From JALEVB01 sp022768265 (lineage in GTDB: Bacteria > Bacillota_I > Bacilli_A > Erysipelotrichales > Erysipelotrichaceae), in assembly GCA_034168985.1 (NCBI GenBank), contig JAXFJE010000022.1, positions 1-64,000 on the forward strand: 64,000 nt of DNA. The letters run 5' to 3'. Below are positions 54,401 through 61,691 of this stretch, piece by piece. The first letter of the stretch is position 1. Each line of letters opens with the position of its first letter. A program made the translations under genes and the position numbers. The notes beneath the pieces were generated by a model. It did not search any database and was not told the origin of the DNA. It saw only the letters and a list, made by a program, of their open reading frames with translations.

Positions 54401-54893
54401 GATTGCTAAAGAATTAAATCAGCTTGATGGTGTAGAAACCATGAACTTTTATACGGCAATTAAAAATAACTTTCAAGATATGATCAAGAGCTTGGATTAT
54501 ATCGTGATCGTATTGATCATTTCAGCAGGAGCGTTAGCGTTTGTTGTCTTGTACAATCTAACCAATGTGAATATTTCTGAACGTACGCGCGAAATTGCTA
54601 CGCTGATGGTCTTAGGCTTCAATAACAAAGAGGTTAATCGTTATATCTATAATGAAAATATCTTGTTGACCTTTATCGGCAGCATCGTTGGTCTTGGCTT
54701 AGGAAAGATCTTGCATTTAACGATCATGGTGGTCGTTGAGCTAGATTACATCATGTTTGGCAGGGTCATCAATAATATAAGTTACGTGTATGCCGTAGTA
54801 ATTACTTTATTATTTGCCATTATCGTTAATCAAGTAATGAAGAAGAAGCTACGTGAAATTCCAATGGTGGAATCTTTGAAAAGCGTTGAATAA
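51405..54893 (+). CDS. FtsX/MacB-type ABC permease with long extracellular coiled coil
   Basis: This 1162-residue membrane protein starts with a transmembrane helix (about residues 20-40) and a MacB-like periplasmic-core domain (about 45-255). A long charged heptad region (about 265-615) rich in Gln, Glu, Lys and Ala follows. Then come an FtsX core with three helices (about 635-750), a second core domain (about 800-1010) and a second set of helices (about 1025-1140, ending in the EIATLMVLGF region). The duplicated FtsX plan is common in Firmicutes exporters of lipids or peptides; the roughly 350-residue coiled coil is long. It should work with the ATPase upstream. Substrate unknown. Confidence 0.9.
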   Translation: MKSMMIKNTFKTIRKTKGKFFSILAIVAVGVAFFSGILACAPNMKYNADLYFDQYNLMDYRILSNFGLTNEDIRSIEAIDKVEGVMPAYSKDVIAMINEKESVFRIHSLDVDNTDPTNKNYINQIIVLDGRLPAKSGECIVEQSTIMEDAIKIGDKITIKAGDDDPIEDSFNTTSYEVVGIMHTPYYLSYEKGSTNIGSGNVDYYMYVPESDFNMEVYTEAFVTIENAKEYNSYDDSYFDYLEDTTNQLESLGIDRSEIRRNDILDKAQAELDKYTKEYEEGKQKYEEEIAKAKKDLEAGKLKLLEGRLSLQSKQDVAQAQFISAQMQIDTNKEQVAMIQGELDNAVKEYDIQNAELNKQKEEAQKQLDEALQQEQTAKAAYDEQKSFYDNLNAVNEEKSNCQIELETAKLDNQLQQQEIDFYQGLLASETDPAKIEEYEAKIAQAQEKIKQNDELIAQKEARINEIDTQYPNLEQDLVDASVKLAQLQTEYEAFHAQVELLQKTISTIDQGQAAAKKVIDDLQQKINDYNQKIADGQAQLEAQKAQAAIEFAKAEQELSNATTSLAKGEIELAKQEEKGKEELEDAYDELVKAQDEIDQIAQANWYILDRNSHYSYVDYKGAADRIAAIAKVFPVFFYFVAALVCLTTMTRMVDEERNEIGTLKALGYRNSQIAFKYVAYAAIASILGSIIGLAIGAFSFPYIIYMAWNMMYLLPSTMKFEMQWDIMIIAMALSVVITTLASFSSCYKSLIEVPSSLMRPKAPKLGKKIILERIDAIWRRLSFTSKVTFRNIFRYKKRFFMTVVGISGCTALIVAGFGIKDSINTIVDKQFEEVFMYNGIVSIDDKMTNSEKAALVEDIVNTSSIDRAYLTYMENGSLSYDNKDRDVTICVIDDTETFNDFVDLHERESKQPLSLSANGIIITERMANALNIKVGDEINLKNNDGMIRSFAVDGISENYVNHYVYMTNAAYKNSYGIRAVNNSILIETNETYQDNDAMIAKELNQLDGVETMNFYTAIKNNFQDMIKSLDYIVIVLIISAGALAFVVLYNLTNVNISERTREIATLMVLGFNNKEVNRYIYNENILLTFIGSIVGLGLGKILHLTIMVVVELDYIMFGRVINNISYVYAVVITLLFAIIVNQVMKKKLREIPMVESLKSVE

Positions 54894-54902
54894 GCGTTTT
54901 GC

Positions 54903-54931
54903 TTGCATAATTAAGATATTTGTTTGATAAT
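54903..54931 (+). promoter_or_regulatory. promoter of superoxide reductase gene
   Basis: TTGCAT (54903-54908), 17 bases and GATAAT (54926-54931) precede an AGGAGG site and the ATG at 54953. Confidence 0.6.
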
Positions 54932-54952
54932 ATCATCAGGAGGACTAAGTTA

Positions 54953-55333
54953 ATGTCAAAAGAATTAAAATTCTATATTTGTGAACATTGTAAAAATGTT
55001 ATTGTTAAAGTGAGCGATTCTCAAGTTCCAGTGGTTTGTTGTGGATCACCAATGAAAGAATTGGTAGCTAATACTACGGATGCTTCTCAAGAAAAACATG
55101 TGCCAGTTGTAACAAGAGAAAATAACATCATCAAAGTAAGCGTTGGTAGCGAAATACATCCAATGACTGAAGCTCATTATATTGAATTCATCGTATTAGA
55201 AACAGCTAGTGGATTTAGAGTTGCTTATTTAAAACCAACTGATGAACCAACCGTAGAATTCTATAGTGATGAACCAGTGATTGCAGTATATGCATATTGC
55301 AATTTGCATGGTTTGTGGAAAACAAGCATTTAA
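54953..55333 (+). CDS. dfx: desulfoferrodoxin (superoxide reductase)
   Basis: This 126-residue iron protein reduces superoxide without releasing oxygen, protecting anaerobes. The N-terminal desulforedoxin domain has CEHC (residues 9-12) and CC (near 29) for the Fe(Cys)4 site. The C-terminal neelaredoxin domain has HV near 48, HPMTEAHYIEFI and CNLHGLW, giving the Fe(His)4Cys site. The catalytic lysine usually found near EKHVP is present. Start set by AGGAGG. It has its own promoter and a strong hairpin downstream. Confidence 0.95.
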   Translation: MSKELKFYICEHCKNVIVKVSDSQVPVVCCGSPMKELVANTTDASQEKHVPVVTRENNIIKVSVGSEIHPMTEAHYIEFIVLETASGFRVAYLKPTDEPTVEFYSDEPVIAVYAYCNLHGLWKTSI

Positions 55334-55468
55334 AAAAGCCAAACAAATAATTCTTAATAAAGTTGATCCAAGCAATCAACATTAGATCAACAATAATGGA
55401 TTTCTAACTATAAGTGTGGGGTCATTACAACAATAGTTAGGACAATTATATTTTTATGGTATTGTTTT

Positions 55469-55510
55469 AAAAAAAGATTAGGTTACTTCATTGTAATCTA
55501 ATCTTTTTTA
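55469..55510. terminator. bidirectional terminator between dfx and transposase remnant
   Basis: AAAAAAGATTAG (55470-55481) pairs with CTAATCTTTTTT (55498-55509), extended inward by TTAC/GTAA. Both strands carry a T run, so it can end dfx transcription and any transcript from the opposite side. Confidence 0.85.
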
Positions 55511-56370
55511 TATTATAAGCTTTTTCAATATCTAGATAAATCTTAAAGATAAGTTCTAATAGTTAATGATATTTTTTTTGAATTTTGTTTTATTATCAAG
55601 ATCAATGTTTGAAGAAAACAATAGAAATTTCCATTATTTTGATAGATAATATTCGATTGATGATGCATCGTATAAGCAAAGGATACGCATCCTAACAAGA
55701 TTGGCGAAATCATTTTGTGTTTTGATCACATGAAAATTATCTGCACAAATGGTTGCGTTTTTAAATCTAAGCATGATGATATCTTTGTAAGGTTTATACA
55801 TATCTATGCAAATAAATATAACATGATCTCTTTCAGCTTTACTATAAGTTGATTCTAAATAATTTAAAAGAAATGCTTTTTTACGCGTTGGCGTAATTAT
55901 CAATGATGGTCTATTCGAATTAATTATACAAAAGTATTTAGAGTTATCAAAATCATTATTCTTTTTATATCTCATCAATACATATTATTTCAGGTAAATT
56001 AACATGTTTGCTTACAGTAATTATCAAAAAAAATCATAACAATTTGATATAATGGATTAAAATTATCAGAAAAAGATTTATAACAATATCTGCATTGATA
56101 ACGTTTGATAGAACAAAAAATTACAGTTTTCCAAATTAATTGAAGGATTGTTTAAAGCTATGTTGCAATAACCTTTAGACATGATATTGTTTGAACCGCA
56201 AAAAGGACAATAGTTAAGAATGCTGATAGGAATAACATTAGCAATAATAATACCTTGGTCATCTTTAGTAGATTTAATAAAATCAATATTTTTTGTCTAA
56301 GGTTGAGAATCCTTAAAACAAAACGATCAAAAGCTTGCTGATGAATAAAACTAGGTAAGATAAAGTAGTT
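55490..56370 (-). pseudogene. decayed ISL3-family transposase
   Basis: Read on the minus strand from about 56370 down, fragments in several frames give AFDRFVLRILNLRQ, then a zinc-finger piece CPFCGSNNIMSKGY (about 56211-56170), then KRYQCRYCYKSF, then VIFICIDMYKPYKDI and ICADNFHVIK (inside an open stretch 55634-55978), and after an in-frame stop WKFLLFSSNIDLDNK. These follow the order of an ISL3 transposase N-terminus and DDE core. At least two frameshifts and a stop break it, and the last third is missing. I could not identify terminal inverted repeats or a target duplication. The remaining bases of 55334-56536 contain the dfx terminator and the pnp upstream region only. Confidence 0.78.
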
Positions 56371-56536
56371 ATTTTAAGGGTTCAAGGCTTTGGTTTATCG
56401 CTTATAATCAACATCTTAAATAAAACTTCGATTATAATAGCACTTTGCAGGCAGTAAAAAGCTAATGATTTATTCTTTTTTTTGAATTTGTGTGTTAATA
56501 TATAGAGGTTAAATATTAAAGAGGAAAATAAGTAAG

Positions 56537-58726
56537 ATGACAAAACAAGAATTTAGTTTAGATTTCCATGGGAGAACTCTAAAAATTGAAACTGGCGAAA
56601 TTGCCAAACAAGCAGGTGGTTCTGTTTTAGTTAGATATAATGATACAGTGGTCCTATCTTGTGCGACTGCTAATCATGAACCTAAAGATACAGACTTTTT
56701 CCCGCTTACAGTAAGTTATGAAGAAAAATTGTATTCGGCAGGTAAGATACCTGGTGGATTTTTACGTCGTGAAGGAAGACCAAGCGAACATGCTACCTTA
56801 ACTGCACGTTTGATCGATAGACCTATCCGTCCCTTATTTGCGGAAGGTTTTAGAAATGAAGTGCAAGTAGTTAATACAGTATTATCGGTTGATCCTGATT
56901 GTTCAAGTGAAATGGCAGCAATGTTTGGTGCTAGCTTGGCTTTATGTGTTTCGGATATTCCATTTAATGGCCCTATTGCTGGGGTTATCGTAGGTAGGGT
57001 TGATGGCAAATTCATCATCAATCCTAGTGTCGAAGAAATGGAAAAATCAGACATCAATCTAACCGTTGCAGGTACCAAAGATGCGATCAACATGGTTGAA
57101 GCTGGTGCTAAAGAAGTTAGCGAAGAAGATATGTTGCAAGCTTTGTTGTTTGGGCATGAAAATATCAAGACATTATGTGCTTTCCAAGAAGAGATCATCG
57201 CTAAATGCGCAAAAGAAAAAATGGAAGTAGTACTATATGAGATTGATCCTGCAATCAAACAATTAGTTGATGAAAATGGTAAGAAAGATATCGAAGAAGC
57301 TGTAAGTATCAAAGGAAAACTAGAACGTTATGGCAAGATCGATGAATTGATCGCTAAAATGTGCGATATGGTTGCTAATCTTTCTTATGCAAGTGAAAAA
57401 GAACAAGATAAAGCTGTCAAACAATGTCGTGAATATTGTGTGCAAATCGAAGCCGAAGAAGTACGTCGTTTGATCAGTGTTGATAAGATCAGACCTGATG
57501 GTCGTAAATTGGATGAAATTCGTCCGCTAAATTCACAAGTAGATTTATTGCCACGAGTTCATGGTAGTGCCTTGTTTACGCGTGGAGAAACCCAAGTATT
57601 ATCAGTTACTACTTTAGGAGCATTAGGGGATAATCAGATCATTGATGATTTGACAGAAGTTGAAGAAAAGCGTTTCATGCATCACTATAACTTCCCACCT
57701 TATTCAGTTGGGGAAACTGGCCGTATGGGCAATCCTGGAAGAAGAGAGATCGGTCATGGTGCTTTAGGAGAAAGAGCATTATTGCAAGTATTACCTAGTG
57801 CTGAAGAATTCCCATATTGTATCCGTACCGTAGCAGAAGTATTAGAATCTAACGGAAGCAGCTCACAAGCTAGTATCTGTGCTGGTACCATGAGCTTGAT
57901 GGCTGCAGGTGTACCTATCAAAGCACCAGTAGCTGGGGTAGCAATGGGCTTGATCACTTATGGCGATCATTATTCGATCTTGACCGATATTCAAGGTATG
58001 GAAGATCATTATGGCGATATGGACTTCAAGGTAGCTGGTACTAAAGATGGTATCACGGCATTGCAAATGGATATCAAGATTGATGGTATCAATGAAGAAA
58101 TCTTGCGTGAAGCATTGGCACAAGCTCATAAAGGTCGTTTAGAAATCTTAGAAAATATGATGGCTTGTATTGATAAACCACGTGCAGATGTTAGCAAATA
58201 TGCACCAAAATTAGATTCGATCAAGGTTCCAGTAGATAAGATCCGTGAAGTTATCGGTACTGGTGGTAAGATGATCAATCAGATCATTGCGGAATGTGAC
58301 CAAGTTAAGATCGATATCGATGATGATGGTAACTGCGTAATCTATCATATGGATCGCGAAATGATCAACAAAGCTAAGGCTATGATCGAAACGATCATCA
58401 AAGAAGCAAAAGTAGGTGAAATCTACGATGCTAAGGTCGTACGCATGGAAAAATTTGGAGCTTTTGTAGAGTTGTTTACAAATACCGATGCTTTATTACA
58501 TGTTAGCAAGATCTCATATGATCGAGTAGAAAAAGTCGAAGATGTTCTTAAATTAGGTGATATCATCAAAGTAATCGTAACTGATATTGATGATAAAGGT
58601 CGTATCAATGTTTCCCATCGTGATCTTTTAGAAAAACCAGAAGGTTGGGACGAACAACAAAAAGCTAAAAAAGAAAAACACAGTAAACCACAAGGTGAAA
58701 AACGTGTATTCAAGAAACAAGACTAA
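56537..58726 (+). CDS. pnp: polynucleotide phosphorylase
   Basis: This 729-residue phosphorolytic 3'-5' exoribonuclease degrades mRNA. It has two RNase PH domains (first with PGGFLRREGRPSE, second with GETQVLSVTTLG and SNGSSSQASICAG), a KH domain with REVIGTGGKMI, and a C-terminal S1 domain (about residues 625-700) with a basic tail. Length is standard. GAGG precedes the ATG. It normally follows rpsO directly; here it has its own upstream region after the transposase remnant. Confidence 0.97.
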   Translation: MTKQEFSLDFHGRTLKIETGEIAKQAGGSVLVRYNDTVVLSCATANHEPKDTDFFPLTVSYEEKLYSAGKIPGGFLRREGRPSEHATLTARLIDRPIRPLFAEGFRNEVQVVNTVLSVDPDCSSEMAAMFGASLALCVSDIPFNGPIAGVIVGRVDGKFIINPSVEEMEKSDINLTVAGTKDAINMVEAGAKEVSEEDMLQALLFGHENIKTLCAFQEEIIAKCAKEKMEVVLYEIDPAIKQLVDENGKKDIEEAVSIKGKLERYGKIDELIAKMCDMVANLSYASEKEQDKAVKQCREYCVQIEAEEVRRLISVDKIRPDGRKLDEIRPLNSQVDLLPRVHGSALFTRGETQVLSVTTLGALGDNQIIDDLTEVEEKRFMHHYNFPPYSVGETGRMGNPGRREIGHGALGERALLQVLPSAEEFPYCIRTVAEVLESNGSSSQASICAGTMSLMAAGVPIKAPVAGVAMGLITYGDHYSILTDIQGMEDHYGDMDFKVAGTKDGITALQMDIKIDGINEEILREALAQAHKGRLEILENMMACIDKPRADVSKYAPKLDSIKVPVDKIREVIGTGGKMINQIIAECDQVKIDIDDDGNCVIYHMDREMINKAKAMIETIIKEAKVGEIYDAKVVRMEKFGAFVELFTNTDALLHVSKISYDRVEKVEDVLKLGDIIKVIVTDIDDKGRINVSHRDLLEKPEGWDEQQKAKKEKHSKPQGEKRVFKKQD

Positions 58727-58748
58727 GGGGATGATATCCCCTTTTTTA
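58725..58748 (+). terminator. terminator of pnp
   Basis: AAGGGGAT (58725-58732) pairs with ATCCCCTT (58736-58743), loop GAT, followed by T residues. It covers the first ATG available to the next gene. Confidence 0.82.
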
Positions 58749-59204
58749 GAAGGGGAAATTCATATTAGATCATATCAATCAAGTGATATAGATGACGTTG
58801 TTAAATTATTTTATGATACGGTTCATAATGTGAATATTTTGGATTATGATCAAAAGCAAGTGGAGGCTTGGGCCCCAAAGGAAATAGATATTATTGCATG
58901 GAATCAGTCATTGCTTGCTAACTATAGCTTGGTAGCTACGATCGCTGGTAAGATCGTAGGTTTTGGCGATATAAACGACGATGGTTATTTAGATAGGTTG
59001 TACGTTCATCATTTATATCTTAGACAAGGTATTGCGACAAGATTGTGTGATGAACTAGAAAGGCATCATGAAGGACGAATAACCGTACATGCATCACTAA
59101 CTGCTATTAATTTTTTCAAAAAGCGTGGATATAGCATCATCACAAATCAACGTGTTGAAAGAAGAGGATGTTGGTTAGAAAATTTTGTGATGGAGAAAGT
59201 TTAA
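58731..59204 (+). CDS. GNAT-family N-acetyltransferase
   Basis: This protein of about 150 residues has the GNAT fold: IRSYQSSDIDDVVKLFYDTV at the N-terminus, then the acetyl-CoA site LYVHHLYLRQGIATRLCDEL and INFFKKRGYSI near the end. Its substrate is unknown. The start is uncertain. The ATG at 58731 lies inside the pnp terminator and touches the preceding AGGGG. A second AGGGG at 58751-58755 is ideally placed for an ATT codon at 58764, which would begin IRSYQ as many relatives do after their Met. An in-frame ATG also exists further upstream within pnp. Confidence 0.8.
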   Translation: MISPFLEGEIHIRSYQSSDIDDVVKLFYDTVHNVNILDYDQKQVEAWAPKEIDIIAWNQSLLANYSLVATIAGKIVGFGDINDDGYLDRLYVHHLYLRQGIATRLCDELERHHEGRITVHASLTAINFFKKRGYSIITNQRVERRGCWLENFVMEKV

Positions 59205-59262
59205 TTTTATTTTTTGAAAAATATTTGCTAGAATATTTAAGTTATTGATGGAGGTATATATC

Positions 59263-59904
59263 ATGCGCATGCGAAAGAAAAAATGGGCAATGCCATTTTT
59301 GCAAGAACATCCGGAGTTTGTTATCTTTGAACCCGAAATTAATAAAGGCAGATGGAAAGAAGTATTTAAAAAAGATAAATTACATATTGAAATTGGTTGC
59401 GGTAAAGGGGACTACTTTATCCAAATGTCTAAAATGTATCAAGACGAAGCATGGCTAGCAATAGAAAAGGACTATAATTGTGCTGCCGTAGCGGCTAAAA
59501 AGGCTTTAGAAGATATTAATGATAATGCTTTATTGGTTACTAAAGATGCGCAAGATATCGCAAATTGGTTTGCTGATAAAGAAGTTGATGTCATTCATTT
59601 GAATTTTAGCGATCCATGGCCTAAGTCCAAAAATTCTAAACGTCGTTTATCTCATAGTAATTTTTTGCAACAGTATCATAAAATTTTGAGTGATGAAGGT
59701 CAGATCATTTTAAAAACGGATAATCAAAAGTTTTTTGAATTTTCGTTGGTTGAGTTTACGCACGCAAATTTTGAGTTAGTACAGGTATGGGTTGATTTTC
59801 GAAGAGATGTTCATGATGAGGATGCTATAAGTGAATATGAAGCTAAGTTTATGGGCCTTGGACAACCAATTTATCGCGCGATTTTTGCCAAAGTAGTGTT
59901 ATAA
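59263..59904 (+). CDS. trmB: tRNA m7G46 methyltransferase
   Basis: This 213-residue SAM methyltransferase makes 7-methylguanosine at position 46 of tRNA. It has IEIGCGKGDYF (about residues 44-54), and the signature NFSDPWPKSKNSKRRLSH (about 113-130). GGAGG sets ATG 59263. Its stop codon overlaps the -10 box of the next gene. Confidence 0.94.
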   Translation: MRMRKKKWAMPFLQEHPEFVIFEPEINKGRWKEVFKKDKLHIEIGCGKGDYFIQMSKMYQDEAWLAIEKDYNCAAVAAKKALEDINDNALLVTKDAQDIANWFADKEVDVIHLNFSDPWPKSKNSKRRLSHSNFLQQYHKILSDEGQIILKTDNQKFFEFSLVEFTHANFELVQVWVDFRRDVHDEDAISEYEAKFMGLGQPIYRAIFAKVVL

Positions 59905-59923
59905 TGTAAATGTGGTGATTAAT

Positions 59924-60679
59924 TTGAAAAAGATCATTTTATTTTTGTTGGTGCTTTGCTTAAGCGGATGTCAAAGCCAATTAGATATACAACAAGCTTT
60001 AGATAGTAATTTAGCGAAAGCTAATGCTTTACCTAGTGCGGTAGCAAACAATAATAAAAAATTCTATAGTTTTTATCTAGAGCCAGATATTGGCCGTTTG
60101 CAAGCCAATCAAACCAGCTCGATCTTAAAATATAAAGATACGAAATTCACGATGAATTTAAATATCAGCAAGATCGTCAATGCTCAAAGTTATGGAGATA
60201 TCATCCCTGATATTACCAAACCAGATGATCAATATCTTGTAGCACAATCGATTGGTAATTATACGGACTATGACGGAACTTCTTATCCATATCAAAGTTA
60301 TATCTATCATTTACCAAATGGGGATTATTATTTGACCATGGATACACAATATGTTTTTTTCAGTGCGATAGGCAATGAATATCAAGTGCTTGAAGTTGCC
60401 GATCAAATGTTAAAGATAGCTAAATCTGTATCGATCGATGATGAAGAAATCATGATCGCATATTCGGCCAAAGAACGAATCATCTTTGAAGGGGAAGAAC
60501 TAAGTTTATATGATCAGATCATTCCTGTAGAAGGTAAGGTTAGCGATATGCTTGAAAAGCCCACGGATATTACCGGTGGTGATAATATTGATGAAGGAAA
60601 TATCTTGCCAAAACCAGAAGAAAATGAAGAAGAAAACTTAGAAGATGATGGAGAATATCGTACCGATAGCTTTGAATAA
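59924..60679 (+). CDS. unknown lipoprotein with acidic tail
   Basis: This 251-residue protein has a lipoprotein signal with lipobox CLSGC (Cys16). The mature part has a Tyr-rich strand region (about residues 95-140) and a very acidic, probably disordered C-terminal tail. I recognise no family. A TATAAT at 59900-59905 overlaps the trmB stop. I start at the TTG at 59924 after GGTGAT because it gives a clean signal peptide; GTG codons at 59912 and 59915 are alternatives (only 59912 and 59915 positions in the same frame). Confidence 0.72.
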   Translation: MKKIILFLLVLCLSGCQSQLDIQQALDSNLAKANALPSAVANNNKKFYSFYLEPDIGRLQANQTSSILKYKDTKFTMNLNISKIVNAQSYGDIIPDITKPDDQYLVAQSIGNYTDYDGTSYPYQSYIYHLPNGDYYLTMDTQYVFFSAIGNEYQVLEVADQMLKIAKSVSIDDEEIMIAYSAKERIIFEGEELSLYDQIIPVEGKVSDMLEKPTDITGGDNIDEGNILPKPEENEEENLEDDGEYRTDSFE

Positions 60680-60755
60680 GCAGGTTAATTGTAATTTAAT
60701 AGTTACAAAATCAGTAAAGTATAATAAAATATATTAAGGGTAAAGGAGAAAATAT

Positions 60756-61688
60756 ATGTTTAATAAACTAAAAAATTTGATTTTTGAAGAAGAAGATATT
60801 ATTGAAGATGACGAAGATACGCTTGAAGATAGTTATGAAAGCGCACCTGTCGTTAAAACTTCTAAACCTAAGGTAACAAAAAAAGTAGAAAAACCTATTA
60901 TTGAAGATAATTATTATGAAGAAGCTAAACCAGTTAGCAAACCTGTAAAACAAGCTCCTGTTGCAGAACCAACAGAAACATATGTACCAAAAAGCAAACC
61001 TGTCGTTAAACAACAAATTGACAATGTTAAATTGGATAACCTTCGTACCTATAGCGCACCTAGTGAAACACCAGCAGCTAAACCAGCTGCACAGCCAGTT
61101 GCTCAACCAAAATCAAGTTTGGGGATTCAGGTCGATGATGTAGAAACATTTAAACCTAGCAATACCAGTGCACAAAAAGCAACGATGGCAGCGCAAAGAA
61201 CAGCTCGTCCTAAATCAACGACCACGACGATCACCAAAAATACGCGAAATATTGCTAAAGTTGAGACCAATTCAACTTATGAAAGAAGACCAGTTATCAG
61301 TCCAATTTTTGGTTTGAGCGAAAAGGATGTTCAATCATCAATGAATTCGACCTTAGTACCAAGAAATGGCACTAAAGAAGTAGAAAAAGATGATATTATT
61401 TCACCAATCTATGGTAATGCGATCAGAACATCATATCAAACAGAAACCAAAGAAAGCTATGATCAACCAGTTAAAGAAGTAGAAGCAAATGATTATAGCC
61501 AATTGATCAAAAATAAAGAAACAGTTAAAGAAGAACCAGAAATTGATAATGTTCCATTATTCTCTTTAGATGATATTTTAGCTAGCCGTGATGAACAAGA
61601 TCAAAAGTTTAGCAAAAAAGATGTAAGAGAAAACCAAACCCGAGTTGTAAACAACCGTAATTATAGTCTATTTGACGATGAGGATTAA
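60756..61688 (+). CDS. disordered protein with SepF-like N-terminus and repeated short motifs, upstream of murC
   Basis: This 310-residue protein is mostly low-complexity (Pro, Lys, Glu, Ala, Thr). It begins MFNKLKNLIFEEED, an amphipathic helix followed by an acidic stretch as in the membrane-binding end of SepF, but no SepF core follows. Short ordered-looking motifs stand out: ISPIFG (181-186), ISPIYG (215-220), LFSLDDILASRD (268-279) and SLFDDED at the extreme end. GGAG precedes the ATG and murC begins three bases after the stop. A scaffold in division or wall synthesis is plausible but inferred. Confidence 0.8.
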   Translation: MFNKLKNLIFEEEDIIEDDEDTLEDSYESAPVVKTSKPKVTKKVEKPIIEDNYYEEAKPVSKPVKQAPVAEPTETYVPKSKPVVKQQIDNVKLDNLRTYSAPSETPAAKPAAQPVAQPKSSLGIQVDDVETFKPSNTSAQKATMAAQRTARPKSTTTTITKNTRNIAKVETNSTYERRPVISPIFGLSEKDVQSSMNSTLVPRNGTKEVEKDDIISPIYGNAIRTSYQTETKESYDQPVKEVEANDYSQLIKNKETVKEEPEIDNVPLFSLDDILASRDEQDQKFSKKDVRENQTRVVNNRNYSLFDDED

Positions 61689-61691
61689 CTT

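Noticed and set aside
55334..55468. Possible ISL3 terminal repeat near GTGTGGGGTCATTAC (about 55416-55430)
   Set aside because: No matching inverted copy or target duplication was found on the far side of the transposase remnant.
56716..57312. Long open frame (198 codons) on the minus strand inside pnp
   Set aside because: It lies wholly antisense to an intact, highly conserved gene, has no ribosome site or promoter, and its product is low-complexity Ser/Leu/Ala-rich.
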